Source: Ahaetulla prasina
Lineage: Eukaryota > Chordata > Lepidosauria > Squamata > Colubridae
Assembly (NCBI RefSeq): GCF_028640845.1
Contig: NC_080543.1
Coordinates: forward strand, 14,603,858 to 14,667,857
DNA: 64,000 bases
Direction of reading: 5' to 3'
Positions within the stretch are counted from its first letter, which is position 1. Each line of letters opens with the position of its first letter. Shown one piece after another: positions 11,425 to 22,159 of this stretch. Under the pieces are notes generated by a model. It did not search any database and had not been told where the DNA came from. It saw only the letters and a list, made by a program, of their open reading frames with translations. A program made the translations under genes and the position numbers.

Positions 11425-11640
11425 TCGTATTTGTATACCGCCCTATCTCCCTGGGGACTCAGGGCGGTTCACAGGCAAATAAAAAGGTACATATAAATAC
11501 AAAGTAAAATAACAGTTAAAAAGCTTATTCTACATGGCCCAATTTTTAAAAACAATATAACTAATAAAACCCATTAAAACCAATATAAAATTTAAAATCT
11601 AATCCAGTCCTGCACAGATGAATAGATGTGTTTTAATCTT
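11320..11640 (-). mobile_element. L2-like LINE 3' end with expanded (TTTA)n tail
   Basis: The reverse complement ends in CCGCCCTGAGTCCCCAGGGA followed by more than 25 AATA units (11325-11425), the microsatellite seeded by the LINE tail. Further 5' lies a decayed AT-rich 3'UTR. Confidence 0.8.
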
Positions 11641-11823
11641 CTTGCTTAGTTCGTACAAATAAGAGAATAAAAGTACCTAATGAATGCATTAGCGTTATGA
11701 TGGTGTTCCAGTTCATTTGGAAATAATTTAGAGGTAACCCAGAGTTTTCCCCAATTTTAAGACAAACAGGATGCTGTAACCTGAACCAGTCCCTCAGGCT
11801 TGTGAAACTGTTGGTCATTCAAG

Positions 11824-12435
11824 GATCAGGATCAGAATAAAGCTGGAAGGGACCTTGGAGGTCTTCTAGTCCAACCCTATGCTCAAGCAGGAGATCCTAT
11901 CCCAGTTCAGACAAATGGCTGTCCAGTCTCTTCTTAAAAACCTCCAATGATAAAGCACCCACAACTTCTGAAGGCAGGTTGTTCCACAGGTTAATTGTCC
12001 TCACATTTAGGAAGTTTCTCCTTAATACCAGGTTGCTTCTCTCCTTGATTCGTTTCCATCCATGACTTCTTGTCCTGCCTTCAGGTGCTTTGGAGAATAG
12101 GTTGACACCCCCTCTTCTTTGTGGCTGCCCCTCAATTACTGGATTACTGCTACCCTGTTTCCCCTAAAATAAGACATCCTCTGATAATAAGCCCAGTCAG
12201 GCTTTTGAGCGCATGCACTAAAATAAGCCCCCGCTGAAAATAAGCCCTCCCCAAAAATATTTAAATACATGCACAGCCGGTCCCCGCCATTTCCTCTGAT
12301 TTCCTCCATGAGCCCCAAAATAATAAAACCTCCCCGAAAATAAGGCCAAGTGCTTATTTCGGGGTTCAAAAAAATATAAGACAGGGTCTTATTTTCAGGA
12401 AAACATGGTATCATGTCACCCCTAGTCCTTCTTTT
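11824..12435 (-). mobile_element. CR1 LINE fragment, interrupted by a MITE
   Basis: The antisense strand shows the CR1 3' end AAGGTCCCTTCCAGC and the polymerase C-terminus region. It breaks at 12150, where a TA-flanked MITE is inserted, and resumes at about 12411 (TCACCCCTAGTCCTTCTTTT). Confidence 0.85.
12153..12408. mobile_element. TA-flanked MITE (CCCTGTTTCCCC family)
   Basis: Terminal repeats CCCTGTTTCCCCTAAAATAA and TTATTTTCAGGAAAACATGG are flanked by TA on both sides. The interior holds repeated AAAATAAGCC motifs. Related copies: 19639-19941 and 62504-62810. The TA target suggests the Tc1/mariner superfamily. Confidence 0.8.
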
Positions 12436-12443
12436 CTCTGGAA

Positions 12444-12566
12444 CACGGTTGTCAAACCCGTGACACGCGGGCTGAATACATCACATGCTGGTCACGCCCA
12501 CATCCAGTTTAGCAAAGGGGGAAAGTTCACAATACGTCACGTGATGACGCGAGTTTGACACTCCTG
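12444..12566. mobile_element. Short hAT MITE (GTCAAAC family)
   Basis: Ends CACGGTTGTCAAACCCG and GCGAGTTTGACACTCCTG. Flanks CTCTGGAA (12436-12443) and CTCTAAAA (12567-12574), 6 of 8. Same family as 29339-29452. Confidence 0.75.
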
Positions 12567-13261
12567 CTCTAAAAGATAATCTCTCTCACACACACACATA
12601 CAAAAGAATAGAAGATAACATTTCACACACATCTAGAAGATAACATCACACACAGAGAGACACAAAGGACTCAGTACCGTTACTAATAAAATACGCGCAG
12701 GAATGAGCCTTAGTCGCCAACTCAGGGCTGATAGATAGTTGCATTGATTAAGATCCTTTTTTTTTCCTGAGATCTTCCAGCTTCTCTCTTGCCTGTGTCC
12801 GTTGTCTCTCCTTCCCGCTAAAACCTTCAGGCAGCTGGAGATGTATTTATGTACTGGCAATCAACTATTTTGATTAGGGCTGTGTGAAAGCTTTTGTTTT
12901 GTTATTGCCTGTCTGAATCGCTTCATCCGCCAACATACTACAATGATAGCATTGTGCATTTTGCGCTCCTTTTGTTATGCAATAAAAATGCCAGTTCGGA
13001 AACAATCTTCAAAGCAGGAGAACACAAAGCAAAATTATTGCTGCATAACTGACCTGCATTCTCCGAGTTTTCACTATTTGTCATTTGCTATTCAAAGCCT
13101 TGCCAGTTTGAATGCCATTCTGAATTATTGGTAGGCATTGTGTCTCAACTTCGGCTTGAATCGCTCGGTTCATTCTCCACTTTCTTTTCCCAGTGAAAAA
13201 GGAAAATGTTTTTTAAGAAATGATTTTTTTTGGCTAATGAAAATGTTCACATAGTTAAGAT
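12567..13261. other. Intron, no gene seen
   Basis: CA-rich patches near 12580-12660. No exon recognised. Confidence 0.45.
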
Positions 13262-13632
13262 CAGTGGTGGGATTCAAATAATTTAACAACCAGTTCTCTG
13301 CCCTAATAACCAGCTGGGTAGGCGTGGCTCAGTGGTCATGTGCCCGTGTGGGCGTGGCCAACTCAACATCACTCGCCTTAGCTGTTACAATGGGCGCTTC
13401 GCCTTAGCTGTTACAATGTAATAAGGGTTAACCGGAGAGGCAGTTTCTGTAAGCAGGGCAATAAAGATTAGGTTAGAAACGCCACCAGAATGTTTCCTTC
13501 CTTACAGGATTAGCCCTGTAAAGTGGAAAAAACCAAAATAAGATTTCTTCCAATAACCAGTTCTCCGAACTGCTTAGAAAGTTAACAACTGATTCTCCCG
13601 AATAGGTGCAAACTGGCTGAATCCCACCACCG
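13262..13632. mobile_element. hAT MITE (GGTGGGATTCA family)
   Basis: Ends CAGTGGTGGGATTCAAAT and GCTGAATCCCACCACCG. Flanks GTTAAGAT (13254-13261) and GTTGAGAT (13633-13640), 7 of 8. It is a longer relative of 3304-3442. Confidence 0.87.
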
Positions 13633-13657
13633 GTTGAGATCATGGTGTGCTTTAATA

Positions 13658-13853
13658 CAGTGGTCACCAACCGGTGGTCCGTGGACCACTGGTCGTCCGT
13701 GAGAAAATTTTGGTAGTCCGCAGAAAAATTATTTGCATTTTTTATATTGCACTAAATACTATTTATCCTTTTATAAAATTCATATTAGTGATCCACGGGA
13801 TTTAAAATTATGAATTTAGTGGTCCCTGAGTTCTGAAAGATTGGTGACCACTG
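13658..13853. mobile_element. hAT MITE (GGTCACCAACC family)
   Basis: Ends CAGTGGTCACCAACCGGTGG and AAAGATTGGTGACCACTG. Perfect 8-bp duplications CTTTAATA lie at 13650-13657 and 13854-13861. No transposase frame. Confidence 0.88.
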
Positions 13854-13952
13854 CTTTAATAGGTTAGCCAGGCTTATTAAATGCTTCCTGTTTTTGTCTT
13901 TTGGCCTAAATTTTGCCTTCAGTCCTCACTACTGGTATTGTTCTGTATAGAT

Positions 13953-14134
13953 AGTTCTTGAGTTACAACCATTCATTTAGTGACTCTTCCATGTTACAAC
14001 GGCACTGAAAAAGGTGACTTATGACCAGTCCTTGCACTTATGACCATCGCAGCATTTCCGTAATCATGTCATTAAAATATGTCTGCTTGGCAACCAGCAT
14101 GTATTTACAAAAGTTGCAGCATTCCGGGGTTAAA
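13953..14134 (-). mobile_element. CAGGTAG-family MITE fragment
   Basis: It keeps TAGTTCTTGAGTTACAACC, TTACAACGGCACTGAAAA and TGACCATCGCAGCATT in the order expected for one arm of the family. The other arm is missing. Confidence 0.6.
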
Positions 14135-14143
14135 TAAGCTCCA

Positions 14144-14500
14144 GTCAGGGTGGATAAAAAATGATGATTTAAAAAAAAAAAATTAAATCAGATTTTTTTT
14201 TAATTTAAATCGGACTTTTTAAAAAAATCAAATTTATTTTAATAAAATGCTTTTGGAGTAAAAACCTATCTAAAGATAGTTTTCTATTTAAGATGCATCA
14301 ATAATTTAGTTTATTCAGCATGAAATGGAGTTTAGTTATGTCGCATGAGGCTGTATATTCTGCAATATTGGGACTGTCGGTGAGTCAACTGTGGGTCAGA
14401 GGAGGAGCCGCTGCAGGATGGAAATGACAGTTGCTCTTTAAAAATTATGATTTAAATTGAGTTGATTTAAATCAAGCCTTTTTACTAGTGATTTAAATAG
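14144..14500. repeat. AT-rich palindromic element (TGATTTAAATCA type)
   Basis: GATGATTTAAAA near 14162 and inverted TTTAAATCAAGCC near 14468 bracket a variable interior. It resembles ancient vertebrate hAT-like MITEs, but no clear target duplication was found. Confidence 0.45.
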
Positions 14501-14501
14501 C

Positions 14502-14640
14502 AATAGCACTTAGACTTATATACCGCTTCACAGTGCTTTTACAACCCTCTCTAAACTGTTTACAGAGTCAGCCTCTTGCCCCCAACAATCTGGCTCCTCA
14601 TTTTACCCACCTCGGAAGGATGGAAGGCTGAGTCAACCTA
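14502..14640 (-). mobile_element. tRNA-derived SINE, TATTGC-tailed, 5'-truncated
   Basis: Antisense: AATAGCAATAGCAC tail, TATATACCGCTTCACAGTGC, then the core ACAATCTGGCTCCTCATTTT and AAGGCTGAGTCAACC. The tRNA head is missing. Confidence 0.8.
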
Positions 14641-14882
14641 TAGTTTCAAACCTCTATCAGAAGGGAATTACAGATCACTAAATCTGCTAGAAAAATTCAT
14701 TTGCAGCATCCTTAATACGCTGAAACCAATCTGTAGTGGAAACTTGGAAGAAACCATTTATAGAAAGCTGGGAACAGATCACGGTTTTTAATTTCCTATC
14801 ATACATGAGAATTACATTGGCATGTGGTCAAAAGTCTTAAGAGTGTTTTGAACTTGTGAATGGGAGCACATTGTATTTGAAT

Positions 14883-15276
14883 CGGGTGAAATGCTCCCAG
14901 TTCGGACCGGATCCGGTAGCAATGGTGGGGTCGTGGTTTGGAGAACCAGTAGCAAAAATCCCTGCCCCCCCCCATGTCCAGCTGAGCCACGCGATCATCA
15001 GAGGTTTTTATTTACTTTTAAAAGCATTTTTTCTTCGGCCGAAGAGGTTGTTTTAAAGAGTTTTAAAAGACTCCTCTGGAGATCCCAGCTGAGTTGCCTG
15101 ATCATCAGAGTCTTTTAAAAGCATTTTTAACAACCTCTTTGGCCAAAGAGGTTGTAGAAAAAATGCTTTTAAAATTAAAAAAAAAAAGTTGGCCACACTC
15201 ACCCAGTCACATTAACCCATCACCACTAAGCCACGCCCACAGAACCGGTAGTAACAAATTTTACATTTCAACCCTG
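14883..15276. mobile_element. hAT MITE (GGTGAAATG / ACCGGT subfamily)
   Basis: The left end has lost a base or two (CGGGTGAAATGCTCCCAG). The right end is TTACATTTCAACCCTG. Perfect 8-bp duplications ATTTGAAT lie at 14875-14882 and 15277-15284. The interior has inverted segments around TTCGGCCGAAGAGGTTG and CTTTGGCCAAAGAGGTTG. Confidence 0.85.
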
Positions 15277-15530
15277 ATTTGAATCAAGTACAAGGGGATT
15301 CTGTTGTTTTTCACATGCAGAGTATTTGTAAAACATATCAACATGGTACAGTTTTTCCAGAGGGGAGGGATGATGAGAGATAGAAAATATGGAAAAATTA
15401 AAACTTGCGGTCCACTTTCCAATTGAACTTTAGCTGGGGATGTACAGGAATATTCTGGACAATGGTGTTATTTAAAAAAAACCTGGAGGTTTTTTTTTGA
15501 GACCCATAAAAACCCCAAATCGGAACGTGT

Positions 15531-16092
15531 TTTTGTGACCCAGCCCAAGTAGGTAGTAATAAACTTAGTCCGTGGAAAAACAAACTTTATTCAAACAGCT
15601 GGGAATTACTTCATTCCCAGCGTTGTTCAATTCAAAGTAAAACAAATGCCTCCCAACACAAATTCCTCAGATAGCTCACAAACCTTAGTCCAATTAGACA
15701 AACTGCCAAAGGCCCTTTCTGGCAAATGTCCAGAAGCCACACAAAAAAAGACCTACATGAAGCAGAGGACGAAGCAGAAGATGCAGCTACAATGTTGTTT
15801 TCCGGTAAAGCTCAAATGCCGGTGCTGGTCTGTTTTAAGCCTTATGGGAGGGGCCAATCATCTCTTGGCCTTACTCTCGACTTGTCCTCTCTGCTTGAGC
15901 TGCTCTTGCCTTCTGGCAGCTCTTCCCATGCGTGCATTAGGAACAGGCTCCTCCTGTTCCTCTGCCTCACTACTATCAGTCTCTGGAGGCTCTGGAGTCC
16001 GCACCTCACTTGCTGATGGGCCTGGCCCCACCTCAGCCTCATCACTGTCTGACTCCGTTGCCAGCTCTGTAGGCTGCTGACGGACCACAACA
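15531..16092 (-). mobile_element. Solo LTR, 562 bp, antisense to the FAT exon
   Basis: Perfect 5-bp duplications CGTGT lie at 15526-15530 and 16093-16097. Read on the minus strand, the LTR begins TGTTGTGGTCCG and carries AATAAA about 50 bp before its end, which fits a retroviral-type or Ty3/Gypsy LTR in minus orientation. No gag, pol or env remnant flanks it. Its acidic open frame is not a gene. Relatives: 38350, 44150, 48273, 53228. Confidence 0.85.
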
Positions 16093-16492
16093 CGTGTTCC
16101 CATTTGCACTGTTCCCTAACATAGAGCTTTTGAAACAAAAGACAGGGAATTGGGGTGGGGGTGGGGGGGATAAAAGAGAAGACAACACATTGTGAGAAAG
16201 AGAAGAAGCCAAAAGTATGTTGGTGTGGGGGTGGGATTACAAGCGCATGTGGTGGATGGGAAAGAGACAGTCTGTGCAGTAGGTGGGAATGGAAGTGATG
16301 GGTGGGTGGGTGAGAATATCCAAGTGAGAAGGTGACATGGCCTGCTAAAATATGTGTGTCTTTTTTTAAAAATAAAAATATTAAATTTCCAAAGGTTAAA
16401 ATACACAGTAAAAAAAAAAACCACAATACACAAAAGTAAAAAATATAAAACGAACAAAGACAAACGCATCGAAATTACAATGCTCATAACAG
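16093..16492. other. Intron, no gene seen
   Basis: G-rich on the plus strand (16150-16330), then an A-rich tract before a SINE. Its open frames look fortuitous. Confidence 0.45.
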
Positions 16493-16756
16493 CTTTTTTT
16501 TTATTTGCATTTATATCCCGCCCTTCTCCGAAGACTCAGGGCGGCTTACACTATGTCAAGCAATAGTCTTCATCCATTTGTATATTATATACAAAGTCAA
16601 CTTATTGCCCCCAACAATCTGGGTCCTCATTTTACCTACCTTATAAAGGATGGAAGGCTGAGTCAACCTTGGGCCTAGTGGGGCTTGAACCTGCAGTAAT
16701 TGCAAGCAGCTGCTGTTAATAACAGACTGTCTTACCAGTCTGAGCCACAGAGGCCT
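16493..16756 (-). mobile_element. tRNA-derived SINE with L2-like tail
   Basis: On the minus strand: head GGCCTCTGTGGCTCAGACTG, B box GGTTCAAGCCCC, the core AAGGTTGACTCAGCCTTCC and TGAGGACCCAGATTGTTGG, then tail CCGCCCTGAGTCTTCGGAGA and AAATAAAA. The tail matches the L2-like LINEs in this window. Confidence 0.85.
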
Positions 16757-17544
16757 TTTCCTACATCAGTATCTCTATACTATCTAAGCTCTATATACAG
16801 ATTCTACTTCTAAGTATCTCTATTGTCAGCGTTCCAGAAAACCCTCCTTGCAGAAAAGACTCCGAAGCAAACATCTTTGAAAGTTCTTTTACTAGCATAG
16901 GTAAACTGGCACAGTTGGTGGAAATCCGAATCTGGGGATCCGGGTTCCTCCCTCAGTAATACAAACCCTAAAATCCCCACCCTCATGACCCTTCTGTTGA
17001 TCACATGCTCCAATCTTCAAACATCCCATCTCAAGACATCACTCCGGCCACTTTTTCTCCAGATGCGAGCCCAGCCTGACCTTGACCGGTGGGGAAAATG
17101 TTGTTGTCTAATAGCCCCTTGTACCCTCATCCCCCCCTCTCCTACTTTCCCACACCGGAGAAAGTGGCAGTGTGTGGAAGCCTTCGGCCTAGTATGGCTT
17201 CCAAAGCTGACATCTATCTTAAACTAACATTCTCATTTAAATTATCTTAACCTCTATTCAGAATTCAATCTCATGACGAAAATCTCCCTTAAGTTTTATG
17301 CTTACTTTCCAGCCAGGAATACCATCTATTCCATATTTGATAGTACTCGGTATCTTCCCTCTCCTTCATTTCCATCGATAATCGGTCCATTTCTACAATA
17401 AAATATGTGTATCTTATTGGAACACAAATTTGCTCTTTGTGAAGGGGATTTCAGTTATGGAAATATTACTGTTAAGACTGTGGTTATCAGAGCCAGGTTT
17501 TTGCACTGATGTTGTCACCCTTTCCAAATAGACTATGGAGAAAA
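16757..17544. other. Intron, no gene seen
   Basis: Mostly unique sequence by eye. No cadherin-like exon was found in any frame. Confidence 0.45.
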
Positions 17545-18022
17545 CACTTACAAATTACAGTTTTGGTCGCCACATTGCAAAAATGGTGTTGAGACTTTAG
17601 AAAAAGCGCAAAGGGGAGCAACTAAGATGATTAAAAGCCAGGAGGCAAAAACATACAAAGAATAGTTGCAGATTTTGGGTTTGTCTAGTCTAGAGCAGTG
17701 GTGTAAACTCGATCCCGTTGCGGGCCGCTTCGGGATTTTGTTTGTGGGCTGGCCGATGTGGCCAGTTGAGTGGGCCTGGCAGGCCTGGGGCAGCTGGGGC
17801 CAATCCCTCGCTGTTTCCGGGATGGCCCATGGGCCAACTCCACAGCCTATTGCAGGCTGGATACGGCCTGTGGGCCGCGTGTTTGACATCCTTGGTCTAG
17901 AGAAAAAGAGGACTAGAGGTGACATAATAACAGTTTACCAATATCTGAGGGGCTACCACAAAGAGGAGGCGGTCAACTTATTTACCAAAGCACCTGTAGG
18001 CAGGACAAGAAACAATATGGAT
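17545..18022 (+). mobile_element. CR1 LINE fragment just upstream of the FAT exon
   Basis: It matches the CR1 polymerase C-terminus also seen at 40386-41172: TTTTGGTCGCCACATTGC, GAGGACTAGAGGTGACATAA, and the frame [20 protein letters not shown]. It stops about 55 bp before the exon and is split by a hAT MITE at 17696-17894. Confidence 0.88.
17696..17894. mobile_element. hAT MITE nested in CR1, 183 bp upstream of the FAT exon
   Basis: Ends CAGTGGTGTAAACTCGATCC and GTGTTTGACATCCTTG. Perfect 8-bp duplications GTCTAGAG lie at 17688-17695 and 17895-17902, with CR1 on both sides. The interior is GC-rich (GGGCCGC, GCCTGTGGGCC). Confidence 0.92.
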
Positions 18023-18048
18023 TCATTGCTGTTTTCTGCATTTCCACA

Positions 18049-18077
18049 TATATTTTTTTCCTCCTTTCGCTCTGCAG
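18049..18077 (+). other. Splice acceptor tract of the FAT exon
   Basis: A run of about 25 mostly pyrimidine bases ends in CTCTGCAG directly before the coding sequence. The unique intron between the upstream CR1 fragment and the exon is only about 55 bp, so the branch point must lie in that gap or inside repeat-derived DNA. Confidence 0.8.
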
Positions 18078-18392
18078 GAGTTATATACACAGGTGATATA
18101 CTTGATCGAGAGACGACTCAGTCCTACTGGCTAACTGTGTATGCCGCAGACCGTGGAGTTGTTCCGCTTTATACCACCATTGAGGTCTACATTGAAGTGG
18201 AAGATGTAAATGACAATGCGCCCTTGACTTCCGAACCCATTTATTATCCGTCTGTTTTGGAAAATTCCCCGAAGGACGTTTCAGTCATTCAGATACAGGC
18301 ACAAGATCCTGATTCCAGCACTACTGAAAAGATGACGTACAGGATTACAAGTGGAAACCCACAAAACTTTTTTGCCATCAACACCAAAACCG
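18078..18392 (+). CDS. FAT3: Internal exon of a FAT-family atypical cadherin, probably FAT3
   Basis: This 315-bp exon encodes 105 residues of a giant single-pass adhesion receptor with many extracellular cadherin repeats, involved in planar polarity and neuronal morphology (family knowledge). Seen directly: the first half ends a cadherin repeat, with LDRE, the A-D-x-G-x-P-like stretch AADRGVVP and the calcium-binding linker DVNDNAP. The second half opens the next repeat, with [27 protein letters not shown] and FFAINTKTG. The acceptor AG lies at 18076-18077 after a pyrimidine run, and the donor GT at 18393-18394. The exon splits a glycine codon on each side (phase 1-1), so skipping it would keep the frame. 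There are no stops or frameshifts. Choosing FAT3 over FAT1 rests on remembered similarity, for example [10 protein letters not shown] and [14 protein letters not shown]1 is the alternative. No neighbouring exon was found in the window, which fits large introns. Confidence 0.88.
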
Positions 18393-18398
18393 GTAGGA
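18393..18398 (+). other. Splice donor of the FAT exon
   Basis: The junction reads ACCG/GTAGGA. GT is present, but positions +4 to +6 depart from the GTRAGT consensus, so this is a moderately weak donor by inspection. Confidence 0.75.
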
Positions 18399-18486
18399 GA
18401 TATTTCCTTGTTTTTCTTGCTATCAAGAATTGGTTGTATAGATGTTGTGGAAGGTTTTCTTTGAGTATATTGTTTTTCGTTCAATT

Positions 18487-18759
18487 CAGAGGTGAAATTC
18501 CACAGGTTCTGGAGAACCAGTAGCGGAAATTTTGAGTGTTCAGAGAACCGGCAAATACCACCTCTGGCTGGCCTCAGAGTGGGTGGGAATGGAGATTTTG
18601 CAATATCCTTCCCTCAGGAGTGTGGATGGAATGGAGATTTTGCAGTATCCTTCCCGTGGAGTGGGGTGGGAATGGAGATTTTGCAGTATCCTTCCCCTGC
18701 CACGCCAACCAAGCCACACCCACAGCACCAGTAGTAAAAAAATTTGAATTCCACCACTG
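18487..18759. mobile_element. hAT MITE 94 bp downstream of the FAT exon
   Basis: Ends CAGAGGTGAAATTCCACAGG and GAATTCCACCACTG. Flanks GTTCAATT (18479-18486) and GTTCAACT (18760-18767), 7 of 8. A unit containing GGAATGGAGATTTTGCA.TATCC is repeated three times inside (18588-18690, spacing about 46 then 39 bp). Confidence 0.88.
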
Positions 18760-18767
18760 GTTCAACT

Positions 18768-19638
18768 GTCTTTTGTTCTTCTGCTTCAGAGAATGTTCAC
18801 AGTTATTGATGATTAGTTTCCAGGAAACTGGAACATTGAAACAATATGACAGAAATATTGCCAGATTCACACATATTTCTGAATCTTGGTTTATAAGGCA
18901 TAACATAGATGGAGCTACTGTTGCATATTAATTGTAACCCATATTTTTTCCATGTAAAATATATCAACTGGCCTTTTAATAATTTTCAAAATAGATGCAG
19001 TTCCAGTAATATTTGTTGTTTTTATCTAAGATTAATTGATTAACAATTAATTGTTTACATGTAAACAGTTCAGATTTTCCCATTGATGCTAGACTTGAGA
19101 AGATTTGTCCAAGTTTTTCTGTCCACAGAGATTTCTTAATTTGACAAGTCAATCTAGCATTAGGTTTTTGCACGTACAAATGTTCGCTTCAGAGTTGACA
19201 GATGCAGTAACAGACATATCAGGATTACTTTCAGTTAAATGTAAGGGTTTGATTGGAAGCCTCTGGATTTTTTTTTAATTGGACAGCTCTTGTATATATT
19301 GTTTATATTATTCACTTGAGTCATTTCTATACATAGAGATGGACAACATTTAAAAACTATTCAGTATCTCTTTCCATCCTTTTTCATCAGATCTATCTCA
19401 GTCTTCATTCCCCTTCTTTTGGTTCATTGTAAACATCCTGAGCAAACAATCCTGTTCTCATTATGATTTAATGATCATAATTGTGGTTGGAGTTTCCCAA
19501 CTGGTATGCACGTACTGTGGCCTTGAACTACAGGATCCCATATTTTCATTCTTAGTGCCGTAACATCTCTTAGATAAAGCACTGGCAATAACAAATCTTT
19601 TGCCAATTCTGCTTTCTTTCCCATGGTTTTCTTTTATA
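18768..19638. other. Intron, no gene seen
   Basis: AT-rich, low-repeat sequence downstream of the exon. A reasonable place to look for conserved intronic elements by alignment. Confidence 0.4.
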
Positions 19639-19941
19639 CCCTGTTTCCCCTAAAATAAGACATCCCCAATAATAAGACCAATTGGGCTTTTGAGCACCTG
19701 CACTAAAATAAGCCTCCCCCTGAAAATAAGCCCTCCCCGAAAATGTTTAAACGCATGCGCAGCCAGTCTTGGCCATTTCCTCTGGTTAGGAGACAGAGCT
19801 GGGAATCAGGTAAGATGTCAAGAGGAGCCCATCTTGCTCCACGCGCCCCAAAATAATAAGAAATCCCCGAAACTAAAGCCAAGCACTTATTTCAGGGTTC
19901 AAAAAAAATAAGACAGGGTCTTATTATTTGGGGAAACACGG
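19639..19941. mobile_element. TA-flanked MITE (CCCTGTTTCCCC family)
   Basis: Ends CCCTGTTTCCCCTAAAATAA and TTATTTGGGGAAACACGG, each next to TA (19637-19638, 19942-19943). Confidence 0.82.
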
Positions 19942-20680
19942 TACTTCCAACCCACAGCTTGTCATTTAAAAGTGTCTGGAGCTTTTATTCAGATTTGAAC
20001 AACAAAAAAAAAACTACTTTCTTGTATAGAAAACGTGCAAACTTCTTAAACTTAAAACCAGGTTGTGGTGACGTTTCTAACAGCACCTACTATACATAAT
20101 CATGGGAGGTTTTATAAAATATCTTTTCTACCATTGAAAGCACTTCTTAAGTCAAATATCATTGCTTTTCAGCTTTGATATCAAAGTAAACATAAATTGT
20201 CTTTACATAACAACTAAATTCAGCCTTGCCAGTTTGCCTATGGTTATAATCTGGATTTCAGTGTCTGAAAACAGAGGCTTATTTTGCTCGTTTATATGAG
20301 GTATCATGTACAATAAAGATTGCCTTTAGAAAATTTGTTATTTGTACTATGTAAATATGTAAAAGGAATCCTATTTTACTTTTAGGTCAAATAAACCATA
20401 ATTCAGGATAGAAATGTGAAGGCCTGTAATTTTCTGACACCAAATACTTGCCCACAAAGTTTAAAATGCTTTAACAAGCATTTGATGATGTATATTTATA
20501 GAAGATTCAGAAAATCCTTCATACAAAGCACGAAGCAAGAAAAATTAACAAATATCAGTGATACAAATACAATTTTCTGGGCAGTTCTATCACACAGACC
20601 GCACTTCAAAACGCAGGAATATTTGAAGAAACTGGGAAAAAGGAAAAGGAAACTGCCTCTGTGAAAAATCTGCTCTAAAT
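19942..20680. other. Intron, no gene seen
   Basis: AT-rich sequence. The open frame at 20416-20664 shows no recognisable domain. Confidence 0.45.
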
Positions 20681-21216
20681 CAGGGGTGAAATCTAAAAAT
20701 GTTCCCTACCGGTTCTGTGGGCGTGGCTTAATTGGTGGGTGTGGCTTAGTGGTCAGATGACTGAATGGGCATGGTGAATAATAAAAAAAAATAAACTATG
20801 CAAAACTTGGCAGGCACTGGTCTACCTTCTTTAAAAATAGAGGCCCTGGTCTACCAATTGCCTTTTTTTTGCAGGCAATGGTCTACCTTCTTTAAAAATA
20901 GAGGCCCCGGTCTACCAATTGCCTTTTATTGGGAGGTACTGGTGTACCTTAGTTAAAAATAGAGGCACCGGTCTACTAGCTGCCTACAGCGCTGATCAGC
21001 TGTAGTGCGGCCCCTTGAAGTGCCGCGGCAGTCATTTAAGGCCGTTTGCAGCTATATCACCACCGAGAGCTTCAGGGACAGAGAAGAGAAATTAGCGAGG
21101 CATGGGCAGTGGATGGGGGGGGGCGCAGGGATTTTTGCTACTGGTTCTCCAAACTACCCACCCCCATCGCTACCGGATCGCGCGATCCTGTCCAAACCGG
21201 GAGCATTTCAGCCCTG
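20681..21216. mobile_element. hAT MITE with internal tandem repeat
   Basis: Ends CAGGGGTGAAATCTAAAAAT and GAGCATTTCAGCCCTG. Perfect 8-bp duplications CTCTAAAT lie at 20673-20680 and 21217-21224. Three tandem units of about 60 bp (starting near 20811, 20871 and 20930) each carry a TACCTT, TTAAAAATAGAGGC and GGTCTAC pattern. Non-coding. Confidence 0.9.
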
Positions 21217-21224
21217 CTCTAAAT

Positions 21225-22155
21225 GCTTTAGTAATTATTTCAGAGTTTGCAAGTGGAATTAAATATATGTTTTAAATGTGTGCTATTTCAAATTAAAGAC
21301 TGAGTTTCCTTAATAATGGGTTATGCACTCCCGTCTCATCAAAATAGATTTTATTATATTTGCTAACATTTAGGTAGTGCCAGCACTGTTTAAATCTTTC
21401 TGTGCTGGATATGCTGATTCATTTTTTACTGAAATTCTGGTCATGTAGATTCCGTATGTAGCTTTGTCCAACTGTTGTGCCTTCTAGCTGTGGAAATTGA
21501 ACATTTTCAGTATCACTGGAGAATGAGAGTTTAGAAAAGGTGCCTTTAATTATATTATTGATATATTACAGATCTTAAGCTTCGATGCTTATGCCCCCAG
21601 CAGTTATTCGCCTGGCAATGATATTTTTTCCACCTTCGTGATGTCTTCATTAATCAATAGCCTTACATCCCTTAATAGTTCTTGTAACGTGACATTTTTG
21701 CAATGGCTAGAATATCATTCATAACAAGCCATTTGCTTTTCAATTCCGCAGTTCCTGAAAAAGGGATTTTTTTTTTGTTAGGGAAGGGAAGAGAAGTGGA
21801 GAAAGTAAATAAAACAGATGATGAAGTTACATACATTAAAACAGATTGATTGCCACTATAAATTTTCAGTTTTATTTCCCATATATAAGTGTTAATTTCA
21901 CAGCAACCCATAGCGGTAATTTATTGCCTCAATTTATGACAGCTTTGTGTGGTCGGAGGGAAGTGATGAATTTTAATTCCGACCATTATGCTCTTCAAAA
22001 TAAAAAAAAAGGACAAACTGCTAACGGAAGAGCTAACAATTATCTTCTGGAATGATGTTGATACATCAAAGGGTTTTTTTGTACATAGAAAGCTTTATTC
22101 CGTTGGCACTGCCACTTTCAAATTATTAGGGGTGTAGAGTCCTTCAAAAGGAGGT
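21225..22155. other. Intron, no gene seen
   Basis: AT-rich, no repeat family recognised. Confidence 0.45.
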
Positions 22156-22159
22156 TAAA

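Noticed and set aside
16116..16487. Hydrophobic ORF resembling a membrane protein
   Set aside because: It is the complement of a G/A-rich tract; Phe/Leu/Pro richness follows from base composition.
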